This document shows, in pieces, positions 1-8,112 of a stretch of DNA of 64,000 bases; position 1 is the stretch's first letter; the number at the start of each line of letters is the position of its first letter. Source of the DNA: a bacterium (GTDB taxonomy: Bacteria > Myxococcota_A > Bradymonadia > UBA7976 > UBA1532). The stretch covers positions 62,001 to 126,000 of the forward strand of contig JAUHYW010000004.1 in assembly GCA_030426085.1 (NCBI GenBank), in the 5' to 3' direction. The position numbers and the translations under genes were made by a program. The notes under the pieces are model-generated. The model had not been told where the DNA came from. It worked only from the letters and a program-made list of their open reading frames with translations, and ran no database searches.

Positions 1-556
1 GCAGGTGATAGCGGTTGTGGCGGTAGCGGTAGAACATGCGCACGCCCATCACCAGCACGGCGACGGTGTACATGAACCCGTAGAGGAACCACTGGTCGGC
101 GTGGGTCCCGCGCAGGGCCTGGCTGAGCGGCTCGAGCAGCGCGATGACGCCGCCGGCGGGCTGGCCCCAGTCAACGAAGCCCAGGTGGCGGGGGAACCAG
201 TAGAGCACGACGTAGAAGCCGGTGATGGCCACGCCGAGCAGGATGCCGGCGGCCTTGCGGCCCTTGAAGACGTCGAAGAAGGTGCCATCGTGCTTGATGC
301 CGGGGGTGGTGCCGGCATAGCTGGCCCAGATGAAGAGCAGCGCGAAGCCGATCAGGGGGCCGAAGGCGAGGGCGAAGGCGCCCCAGCCGCTGCCGAGCAT
401 GTGGCCGAAGCCGGCGGCGATCGAGGGGATGAGCGAGAGCCAGATGCCGGCCCCGGCGATCGTGCGCAGGGTCGGGTGGCCCCCGGGCTGGTGGGGGTGC
501 TCGGCGGCGGAGGCCGAGGCGTGCACCCCGGTCGGCGGGTTGGCGTCGGCGGTCAT
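1..556 (-). CDS. Partial multi-pass membrane protein, possibly a membrane iron-sulfur (polyferredoxin-type) protein
   Basis: The gene runs off the left edge; 185 N-terminal residues are present. ATG is at 556-554 and overlaps the TGA of the upstream FAD oxidoreductase (ATGA), so the two are translationally coupled. After a His/Ala/Pro-rich cytoplasmic N-terminus come about four hydrophobic segments, and the visible part ends in a basic Arg/Tyr/His-rich stretch (FYRYRHNRYH). Pairing of such an N-terminus with an NAD(P)/FAD oxidoreductase is reminiscent of membrane 4Fe-4S proteins of the NapH/MauN kind, but no cysteine motif falls inside the window. The family assignment is therefore inference; only the membrane character and coupling are seen. 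Confidence 0.6.
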   Translation of the reverse strand, partial: MTADANPPTGVHASASAAEHPHQPGGHPTLRTIAGAGIWLSLIPSIAAGFGHMLGSGWGAFALAFGPLIGFALLFIWASYAGTTPGIKHDGTFFDVFKGRKAAGILLGVAITGFYVVLYWFPRHLGFVDWGQPAGGVIALLEPLSQALRGTHADQWFLYGFMYTVAVLVMGVRMFYRYRHNRYHL

Positions 557-1863
557 CGGAGCTGCTCCCGGAGGCTGCCGACGATGGCCGGCTCGTAGCG
601 GTGGTAGAACTCGGGGTCGAAGTTGCCGTCGCTCAGGTTGTCGAGCACGTAATCCGGCGTGCGCTGCTCGGCGATCCACCGCTCGCAGACGCGGTGCCGA
701 TAGCGGATGCCCATCGCGTTGACTCCGATGACGTGCCCCCCGGCGTCCATCACCAGCCGGAAGCTGTGGCGCTGGGCGGCGTCCTCCCAATAGATCTGGG
801 TCACCCCGTCGGGCGCCGGGCGGCCGGCGGGCGGCACCTGGCCGTAAGTGTGCCACTCGAGGTCGAGGAACTTCGCCGAGTTGAACCAGATGCCGCGGTC
901 GTAGGTGGCCTCTTCGCCGGCGAGCACCCGCCCGAGCACCTCGCCGTGCATCCGGCCGGTGTACCAGAGCTGCTCGATGCGGTTGCGCTCGCCCTCGGGG
1001 GTCACGATCTCGGCGCAGTCGCCCACCGCGAAGACGTCCGGGGCCTGCGCGCGGAACGAGAGGTCGCACAGGACGCCGCGCCCGGTGGGCACCGCGCTGC
1101 CCTCGAGCGCCGAGAGGTTGGGCCGCACGCCGGCGGTCAGCCCGACGAACTGGCACGCGATGCGCTCGCCGCCCTTGGTGACCACCGCCGAGGCCCGCCC
1201 CTGCCCGTCGGGCACGATCTCGGCCAGCTCGGCGCCGCAGCGCAGCTCGATGCCGCCCTCCCGGATGAGGTCGCCGACCATCAGCGACTCCTCGCGGGGC
1301 ATGGCGTTGTCCCAGTAGCTCTCCTCGCGGGCGAGGATGGTGACCCGCTTGCCCCGGCTGTGCAGCATCTCGGCCAGCTCGATGCCGATGAGGCCGCCGC
1401 CGACGATCACCCCGTGCTCGATCTGGTCGCTGATGGCTTCGAGCGACTCGACGTCCTGGAGCCCGTAGAGCCCCTGCACCCGCGCGAGGTCCTGGCCGGG
1501 CCAGCCGAACTTGTTGGGGGTCGAGCCGGTGGCGAGCACGAGCTGGTCGTAGTCGAGCGTCTCGCCGCCGGTGAAGCGCAGCGCTTTGTTCTCGACGTCG
1601 ACGTGCTCGACCCAGCCCCGTTTCAGGTCGATGCGCTGCTTGCGCCACATGTGGTCTTCGTAGGGCTTGGTGTCCCAGAGGCGCATGTGCCCCATGTAGA
1701 GGTACATGAGCGCCGGCCGGCTGTAGAAGTGGTCCGACTCCCCCGAGATGAGGGTGATGCGGGCCTTCTTGTCCCGCCGGCGCAGGGTCAGCGCGGTGGT
1801 GACCCCCGCGATCCCGTTGCCGATGATCGCGACGTGGCGACCCTTCTTCTTTCCGAAGAGCAA
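553..1863 (-). CDS. FAD/NAD(P)-dependent pyridine nucleotide-disulfide-type oxidoreductase
   Basis: The 436-residue protein has a first Rossmann fold with G15-x-G17-x-x-G20, a second dinucleotide fold near residue 150 with a GGGLIGIELAE motif, and the FAD-binding DVFAVGDCAE motif typical of Pyr_redox_2 enzymes (NirB/rubredoxin-reductase/ferredoxin-reductase-like). There is no CxxxxC redox disulfide, so it is not a lipoamide or thioredoxin reductase. It probably transfers electrons from NAD(P)H to a protein partner, plausibly the coupled membrane protein downstream. The start is TTG at 1863-1861, chosen because AGGGAGG lies five bases before it. It is divergent from the DsbD-like gene. Confidence 0.85.
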   Translation of the reverse strand: MLFGKKKGRHVAIIGNGIAGVTTALTLRRRDKKARITLISGESDHFYSRPALMYLYMGHMRLWDTKPYEDHMWRKQRIDLKRGWVEHVDVENKALRFTGGETLDYDQLVLATGSTPNKFGWPGQDLARVQGLYGLQDVESLEAISDQIEHGVIVGGGLIGIELAEMLHSRGKRVTILAREESYWDNAMPREESLMVGDLIREGGIELRCGAELAEIVPDGQGRASAVVTKGGERIACQFVGLTAGVRPNLSALEGSAVPTGRGVLCDLSFRAQAPDVFAVGDCAEIVTPEGERNRIEQLWYTGRMHGEVLGRVLAGEEATYDRGIWFNSAKFLDLEWHTYGQVPPAGRPAPDGVTQIYWEDAAQRHSFRLVMDAGGHVIGVNAMGIRYRHRVCERWIAEQRTPDYVLDNLSDGNFDPEFYHRYEPAIVGSLREQLR

Positions 1864-1987
1864 AGCGACCTCCCTGTGATGTGGTGTGTCGCGCGGGACT
1901 ACGGGGCGGCGGTCGCCGGGTTACCGCCGACCGCGTCGCGATCCGACCGCCACTGGCGGCCGGTCTCGCGCATCTGATGACCCGAGC

Positions 1988-2017
1988 GTGACACCTCCCC
2001 CGACCCGAGCGTAGATC
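1988..2017 (+). promoter_or_regulatory. Candidate sigma-70-type promoter for the DsbD-like gene
   Basis: GTGACA (1988-1993) and TAGATC (2012-2017) are separated by 18 bases and lie just before the GTG start at 2023. No ribosome-binding site is visible, so the transcript could be nearly leaderless. This is a pattern reading only. Confidence 0.3.
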
Positions 2018-2022
2018 GAATC

Positions 2023-4131
2023 GTGAGCCACCGCCCCATTCTGCCCCTGCTTTCGGCCCTCGTCCTCTCGCTGGCCGCCCCCCTGCGCGCTGAGACGGTC
2101 GATGTGCCGGACGTCCTCGCCGGACCGGTCGACGCCCCCAAGGCCTCGGTGTCCCTGGTCGCCGAGCGCCCCGCCGCCCGCCCCGGCGAGCCCCTGACGG
2201 TGGGGCTGCGCTTCTTCCTCGACGCCCACTGGCACGTCTACTGGCAGAACCCGGGCGACTCGGGCGAGGCCCCCCGCCTGCGGTGGACGCTGCCCGCGGG
2301 CTGGACCGCGAGCGACCCGCTGTGGCCCGCGCCGGCCCGCATCCCGACCGGGCCGCTGGTCAACTACGGCTACGAGGGCGACGTCATCCTGCCGGTGCTG
2401 CTCACCCCGCCCAAGGACGCCGCCGGCTCGGCGCCGGTGAAGGTGAAGGCGACCTGGCTGGTGTGCCGCGAGGACTGCATCCCAGGGAAGGCCACCTTCG
2501 AATTCGAACTGCCGGTGCAGGCCGAGGCGGCCGAGGTGGACCCGGTCTGGAGCCCGCGCTTCGCCGCGCTGCGCGACGCCCGGCCCCGGCCCACGCCGGC
2601 CCGCTTCGCCCGGGACGGCGAGGCGCTGCGGGTGGCCCTGCCCGAGCTGGAGGCCCCCCCGGGCGCGGCGGTGCACCTGCTCGTCGCCGAGGAGGGCGTG
2701 CTGGGGCCGACGACCCCGGTCGAGGTGAGCCGACCGGCGGGCGGGGGGCTGATCCTGACGGCGAAGCTGGAGAGCACCGCGCCCGACCCGCTCGACCGGC
2801 TGGTGGGGCTGGTCCAGATCGACGGTGACCCGCAGAGCAGCCGGGCGATCGACGCCGAGCGGGTCGAGGCCATCGCCGGGGCGGCGCCCGCGGCGGGCCC
2901 GGCGCCGCTGCCGCCCGAGGAGCAGACCTCGCTGGGTCTGGCGGTGCTCTTCGCGCTGCTGGGGGGCCTGCTGCTCAACCTGATGCCGTGCGTCTTCCCG
3001 GTGCTCTCGCTCAAGATCCTGGCCTTCGTGGACCACGCCGGCGACGACCAGGGCGTCATCCGGCGCCAGGGGTGGCTGTTCACCGCGGGGGTCCTGGTGA
3101 GCTTCTGGGCCCTGGCCGGGGCCCTCGTCGCGCTGCGGGCCGGCGGGGAGCAGCTCGGCTGGGGCTTTCAGCTCCAGTCGCCGACCTTCGTCGCCGGGCT
3201 GGCGGTGCTGATGTTCGGGCTGGCGCTGAGCCTGGCCGGCGTGTTCGAGGTGGGGCTGTCGCTGACCGCCGTCGGCGGGCGCAGCGAGTGGGGCGCGTTC
3301 GGCACCGGGGTGCTGGCGACGGTGGTGGCGACCCCGTGCACCGCGCCGTTCATGGGCCCCGCGCTCGGCTTCGCGCTGACCCGGCCGCCGGTGGAGTCGA
3401 TGGCGGTCTTCACCGCGCTGGGGGCCGGCATGGCGCTGCCCTACCTCGTGCTGTCCTACGCCCCCCGGCTGCTGGCCCGCCTGCCCCGCCCCGGGCCGTG
3501 GATGACCACCTTCAAGCAGCTCATGGCCTTCCCGCTGTTCGCGACCGTGCTGTGGCTGGTCAACGTCTTCTTGCAGCAGACGAGCGTGACCGCCGCCGGG
3601 GCGCTGCTGACCGCGCTGCTCGCGCTGGCGTTCGCCGGCTGGCTGTGGGGCCGCTTGCAGCACACCGGCCGCACCGGGCCGGCGTGGGTGCTCGCGGCGC
3701 TGCTCGCGACCGGGCCCGGCCTGTGGCTGGCCCACGGGGCGGTGACCTTCGACGGCGGGGCCGACACCGACGACGCGCTGTGGCAGCCGTGGACCGCCGA
3801 GGCCGAGGCCCGGCTGCGGGGCGAGGGCACGCCGGTCTTCGTCAACTTCACCGCCGCGTGGTGCATCAGCTGCAAGGTCAATGAGCGGGTGGTCTTCGAC
3901 CGGGCAGATGTGCGAGAAGCATTTGCCCGGAACGGGGTGGTGGCCCTGCTCGCCGACTGGACCGACCGCGACGATGAGATCGGGCGCACCCTGGCCGCCT
4001 ATGGCCGGCAGGGGGTGCCCCTCTACCTGTACCATCCCCCGGGTTCGTCCGGCCGGCGGCCCGAGGTGCTGCCGTCCGTGCTGACGCCGGACATGCTGAT
4101 CGCGACCCTCGACGGCGCGATCGACGACTGA
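2023..4131 (+). CDS. ScsB/DsbD-like protein-disulfide reductase (membrane electron transporter with thioredoxin domain)
   Basis: This 702-residue protein carries reducing power from the cytoplasm to periplasmic thiol proteins. It has a signal peptide (about residues 1-23) and an N-terminal periplasmic domain with a C148-x3-C152 pair (VCREDCIPG) as in ScsB alpha domains. A CcdA/DsbD-type multi-helix membrane domain follows, with the two expected prolines and cysteines (MPC323VFP and TPC439TAP). The C-terminal thioredoxin domain has WC614ISC617. The length fits ScsB better than classical DsbD. GTG start at 2023. It lies 45 bases upstream of a secreted thioredoxin-fold protein that may be its substrate. 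Confidence 0.9.
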   Translation: MSHRPILPLLSALVLSLAAPLRAETVDVPDVLAGPVDAPKASVSLVAERPAARPGEPLTVGLRFFLDAHWHVYWQNPGDSGEAPRLRWTLPAGWTASDPLWPAPARIPTGPLVNYGYEGDVILPVLLTPPKDAAGSAPVKVKATWLVCREDCIPGKATFEFELPVQAEAAEVDPVWSPRFAALRDARPRPTPARFARDGEALRVALPELEAPPGAAVHLLVAEEGVLGPTTPVEVSRPAGGGLILTAKLESTAPDPLDRLVGLVQIDGDPQSSRAIDAERVEAIAGAAPAAGPAPLPPEEQTSLGLAVLFALLGGLLLNLMPCVFPVLSLKILAFVDHAGDDQGVIRRQGWLFTAGVLVSFWALAGALVALRAGGEQLGWGFQLQSPTFVAGLAVLMFGLALSLAGVFEVGLSLTAVGGRSEWGAFGTGVLATVVATPCTAPFMGPALGFALTRPPVESMAVFTALGAGMALPYLVLSYAPRLLARLPRPGPWMTTFKQLMAFPLFATVLWLVNVFLQQTSVTAAGALLTALLALAFAGWLWGRLQHTGRTGPAWVLAALLATGPGLWLAHGAVTFDGGADTDDALWQPWTAEAEARLRGEGTPVFVNFTAAWCISCKVNERVVFDRADVREAFARNGVVALLADWTDRDDEIGRTLAAYGRQGVPLYLYHPPGSSGRRPEVLPSVLTPDMLIATLDGAIDD

Positions 4132-4176
4132 GCGACGCCGATCCGGCGCGCCGAAACAAAACCGAGAGGAGCACCC

Positions 4177-4803
<627 letters not shown>

Positions 4804-4823
4804 ACCGCGCCCGCCGCCGGGGC

Positions 4824-4880
4824 TTGATGCTCCGATGTGAAATAAGTAAGGATTCATAGCAAATAGGGGTCAGTATCTCC
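4824..4880 (+). promoter_or_regulatory. A+T-rich intergenic island, possible promoter
   Basis: Between the redoxin gene and the YD-repeat lipoprotein lies a conspicuously A+T-rich stretch in an otherwise very G+C-rich window. TTGATG (4824-4829) could serve as a -35 element, with TAAGGA 17 bases downstream as a weak -10. Confidence 0.3.
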
Positions 4881-4902
4881 CGGCCCCGGAGGAGACGCAG
4901 CC

Positions 4903-6210
4903 ATGGGTGGCGCCCGCACGACCCTGATCGCGATGCTCGCCGTCATGCTGTGCGCGCCCGGCTGCGACGACGCGCACGAGGCGATCGACTCCCAGGGCGC
5001 GGCCGACGAGGGCCCGGTGAGACCCGATCCCGAGCCCGAGCCGCGCTCCGGCACCGATATGGGCGCCGATTGGGACGTCGACGCCGCGTCCGACGAGGAC
5101 GTCGATCCGGCGTTCGACGAGCGGACCGACCCCGACGACGGGCAGGAGGTCGACATCGACGCGGCCGTGGTCGAGCCGCCGATCCCCGATCTGGGCGTCG
5201 AGGCCGAGGACGACTGGGCGGTGCCCGACAGCTTCCTCGGCGGCGGGGAGTGGCACCTGCCGGAGGACCGCGAGCCGGACGACACCGACCCCGAGACCGT
5301 CGAGCTGGACCCCACCGCGCCCGAGCTGCCCCGGTGCGGGGCCTTCGGCCCGGCCGAGGCGGTCGCCGCCGGGCCGACCCTGACGACGACCTGGCTGCAT
5401 GGCAGCCCGGGGGTGCTCTTCGACGAGCCGGCCCTCGCCGGGTGCCGCCCCGAGCGCCTGTGGGGCGGCGACCCCCAGCGGCTGTGGCAGGAGATGACCT
5501 TCGGGTACGTCTGGGGGCGGGTGAGCCGCTGGGCGTGGCGCATCCACACCCTCGACGGGGCCGGCTTCGATCTGCGCGGCGTGGCCCGCTACGACGGCCT
5601 GGGCCGGGTGGCGACGGCGACCTACGACTGCGTCGGCGCGGCCGAGCCGGAGGTCTACACTTTCATCTACGGGCCCCGCGAGCGGCTGCTGCACGTCGAC
5701 GTGCAGCGCCCGGCGGGCTGCGAGTCGATGGCCGCCGCGATCCACGGCGTGCGCTACCGCTACGGCGACGATCCGTGGCTGCCGGTGGCCCGCTCGGTGA
5801 CCGTGGCCGGCGGCCGCATGGCCGAGATCGCGCTGGCCTACGAGCGGGACGCCGAGGGGCGGGTGATCGCCATCCGGGAGTGGACCGCCGCCGGCGACGA
5901 GGGCGACCGGCGCACCTTCGAGTACGACGCCGCGGGCCACATCGTGCGCGAGGTGCGGTCGACCGTCGATCGCGCCGGAGGGCGGGTCGAGGTCGAGATC
6001 GAGTACGACTACGACGACGAGGGCCGGCTGGTGTGGAGGCGCACGGGCGAGCGCCTGCTCGAGATCGGCTACGACGCGGCGGGCGACATCGAGTTCGTGC
6101 ACGCCACCAACCCCGGCCTCGTGCAGCGGCTGCGCTTCCCCGACCGCAGCCGCCTGGATCACATCGGCGTGGACGACGATCCGGTCGCCGACGGCGCCAA
6201 CGGCCGCTGA
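4903..6210 (+). CDS. Exported protein with acidic linker and YD (RHS-like) repeats
   Basis: The 435-residue protein starts with a hydrophobic signal ending in a Cys-Asp-Asp (possible lipoprotein, imperfect lipobox). About 120 residues of Asp/Glu/Pro-rich low-complexity linker follow. The C-terminal half has RHS/YD-type strands such as FEYDAAGHIVREV, YDYDDEGRLVWRR and GYDAAGDIEFVHA. Full RHS toxins are far longer and end in a toxin domain; neither is present, so this is more likely a surface protein with a short YD-repeat beta sheet. A strong GGAGGAG sits before ATG. No catalytic function can be named. Confidence 0.75.
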   Translation: MGGARTTLIAMLAVMLCAPGCDDAHEAIDSQGAADEGPVRPDPEPEPRSGTDMGADWDVDAASDEDVDPAFDERTDPDDGQEVDIDAAVVEPPIPDLGVEAEDDWAVPDSFLGGGEWHLPEDREPDDTDPETVELDPTAPELPRCGAFGPAEAVAAGPTLTTTWLHGSPGVLFDEPALAGCRPERLWGGDPQRLWQEMTFGYVWGRVSRWAWRIHTLDGAGFDLRGVARYDGLGRVATATYDCVGAAEPEVYTFIYGPRERLLHVDVQRPAGCESMAAAIHGVRYRYGDDPWLPVARSVTVAGGRMAEIALAYERDAEGRVIAIREWTAAGDEGDRRTFEYDAAGHIVREVRSTVDRAGGRVEVEIEYDYDDEGRLVWRRTGERLLEIGYDAAGDIEFVHATNPGLVQRLRFPDRSRLDHIGVDDDPVADGANGR

Positions 6211-6281
6211 TTCCGCCGCCCCCGGGCCCGGGGGTGCCTCCACCGCTTGAAGAACCCACCGGCAACGGGCACCGTGCGCCG

Positions 6282-7403
6282 ATGAACCCCACCACCGAAT
6301 CCCGGCTGGCCGCGGGGGCGGCGCTGGCCTTCGCCGGCCTGCTCGCCGGGGCGCTGCTGTGGCCGCAGCCGGCGGTCGACCGGGGCGAGCTGAGCGCCCT
6401 GCGGGGCGCCCTCGAGACCCGGGCGGCCCGGCTGTGGCGCGGCGACGGCCTCGTGCGCCCCGACGGCTGCGTCTACACCGTCGACGTCGGGCACCTGCTC
6501 ATCCACGCCGCCGCGCGGGGCGACCGCGCGCTCTACGACCGGGTGCGGCCGGTGGCCCGCGGGCTGGTGCGCGACGACCGCTCCGACCCCTACACCCGGG
6601 GCTTCGTGCCCTGGCGCCGCTGCGGCGACGATCCGCCCGACGCCTCGGGCACCACCGAGGCCCTGCGGGTGGCCCGGGGGCTGTGGCGGGGCGGCGCGCG
6701 CTTCGACCTGGCCGACGACCGGGCCCTGGCCCGGGTGGTGCTCGACGGCTACGCCCGCCACGCCGCCGAGGAGTACGGGGTGTGGATGGTGCGCAACTAC
6801 TTCGCCTTCCAGACCCGGGCCTTCGCCAACGACTCGTACCTCGTCGACTACGACCCCGACTTCGTCGCCGAGGTGGCCCGGGCGACGGGCGACGCCGGAC
6901 TGGCCACGCTGGCCCGACGCTCGGCGGCGCTGGTCGAGGCGGCCGTGGCCCCGAGCGGCCTGATCCACACCCTGGTGCAGCCGGACGTGGCCACGCTGCT
7001 GCCCCGGGCGCCGGTCCCCATCTTCTCGCCCAACGACGTGATCCAGGTGAACAACGCTTGCGTGGTCGCCGAGACGGTGGTCGAGAGCGCCCCGGCGGCG
7101 GCCCGGGCGGTGCTCGACTTCGCCCTGGCCCGGGGGCGCGGCCTGCGGCGGGCGTATTACGGCCGCACCGGCGAGCCGGTGGACTCGACCCCCGCCGACT
7201 CGACCGCCTGGAGCTGCCTCGCCCGGCTGGCGACGCGGCTGGGCGACCCGGGCGCGCAGCGGGCGTTCGTGCCGATGGCGGCCTGGGGCTGGCGGTGGCT
7301 GGTGCGGGACGAGGTGCGGCGCCCCTACTCGACGATCGAGGCCCTGCTGGCGCTGGGCGTGGTGCTGGAGGGCGGTGAGGCGGGGGCCGGCGTCAGAAGG
7401 TGA
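6282..7403 (+). CDS. Exported/anchored (alpha/alpha)-toroid-like protein of unknown function
   Basis: The 373-residue protein begins with a hydrophobic N-terminal segment (signal or anchor) and is then almost entirely helical, with repeated Trp/Tyr/Asp-rich loops such as YTRGFVPWRRCG, WMVRNYFAF and NDSYLVDYDPDF. This pattern resembles six-hairpin glycosidase-type toroids, but I cannot point to catalytic acids, so a hydrolase role is inference. ATG at 6282 was chosen because it gives the hydrophobic N-terminus; no strong ribosome-binding site is visible. Its last bases overlap the stop of the convergent gene by 11 bases. Confidence 0.65.
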   Translation: MNPTTESRLAAGAALAFAGLLAGALLWPQPAVDRGELSALRGALETRAARLWRGDGLVRPDGCVYTVDVGHLLIHAAARGDRALYDRVRPVARGLVRDDRSDPYTRGFVPWRRCGDDPPDASGTTEALRVARGLWRGGARFDLADDRALARVVLDGYARHAAEEYGVWMVRNYFAFQTRAFANDSYLVDYDPDFVAEVARATGDAGLATLARRSAALVEAAVAPSGLIHTLVQPDVATLLPRAPVPIFSPNDVIQVNNACVVAETVVESAPAAARAVLDFALARGRGLRRAYYGRTGEPVDSTPADSTAWSCLARLATRLGDPGAQRAFVPMAAWGWRWLVRDEVRRPYSTIEALLALGVVLEGGEAGAGVRR

Positions 7404-7938
7404 CGACGCTGCCCTTCTTGATCGCCTTCTCCTCGGCGATGCGGGCCGCCCGGGCGGCGGCGCTCTCCTTGATGGAGAACTTCGTCTTGGCGATGATCTT
7501 GCCCCCGCTGGTGATCACCATCTCGTACTTGCGGCTCTCGTCGGGGAACTGGTCCTTCGTCAGCCGGGCGTAGCTGGCGAGGATACGGGTGCTCTTCTGG
7601 GTCGGATCGGGGTAGATCGGGAACGTCGCCACCTTCCGCCGGCCCTCGGTGATGTCGTAGACCATCGCCGGGAACTCGGTGCCGCCGTACGCCCGACGGA
7701 AGAACGCCATGAACTCGATGTTGAGGCTCTCGGCCTCGTCGGCGTAGGTGAAGGTGTCGGTGTCGACCTTGCGCATGTGCGAGACGAAGCGCCGATCGCT
7801 GCCGAACCGCGCCGGGAAGGGCTTGGTCGACATGATGATCTTGCCCTTGAACACATCGGCCGGCTTGCGGGCCTCGGCGTCGGCGGCGAACAGGCACAGC
7901 GCGGCCGCGAGCGGCCAGAAGCGGATCAGACGCAGCAT
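7393..7938 (-). CDS. Secreted hypothetical protein, 181 residues
   Basis: A clear signal peptide (hydrophobic core, cleavage near AEA) is followed by a compact beta-rich domain with no cysteines. A basic/alanine-rich helical tail (AARAARIAEEKAIKKG) precedes the C-terminus. GGGGAGG lies five bases before the ATG, which makes the start secure. I do not recognise the family. It is convergent with the toroid-like gene and divergent from the sulfatase gene. Confidence 0.75.
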   Translation of the reverse strand: MLRLIRFWPLAAALCLFAADAEARKPADVFKGKIIMSTKPFPARFGSDRRFVSHMRKVDTDTFTYADEAESLNIEFMAFFRRAYGGTEFPAMVYDITEGRRKVATFPIYPDPTQKSTRILASYARLTKDQFPDESRKYEMVITSGGKIIAKTKFSIKESAAARAARIAEEKAIKKGSVVTF

Positions 7939-7984
7939 GGGAGCCTCCCCGTACGGCGGGATCGCCGCACACCCGGAATCCAGA

Positions 7985-8013
7985 TTTTCGAGGCTATCAA
8001 ATCACTGTATACG
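7985..8013 (+). promoter_or_regulatory. Candidate promoter for the sulfatase-like gene
   Basis: The 174-base divergent gap contains an A+T-rich patch with TTTTCG (7985-7990), a 17-base spacer and TATACG (8008-8013), about 100 bases ahead of ATG 8113. The hexamers are only partial matches to consensus. Confidence 0.3.
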
Positions 8014-8112
8014 GCGCGACCCCTACGTCGACCGCCGTGCACGATCCCGCGCGTCGGCCCCCGGCGCGACGCGCGACTTGACCGGCCGGTCCGAGCCGGA
8101 CAGCCTGAGCCG

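Noticed and set aside
7375-8112. Longer N-terminus for the sulfatase-like protein
   Set aside because: It would be antisense to the secreted 181-residue protein, which has its own signal peptide and ribosome-binding site.
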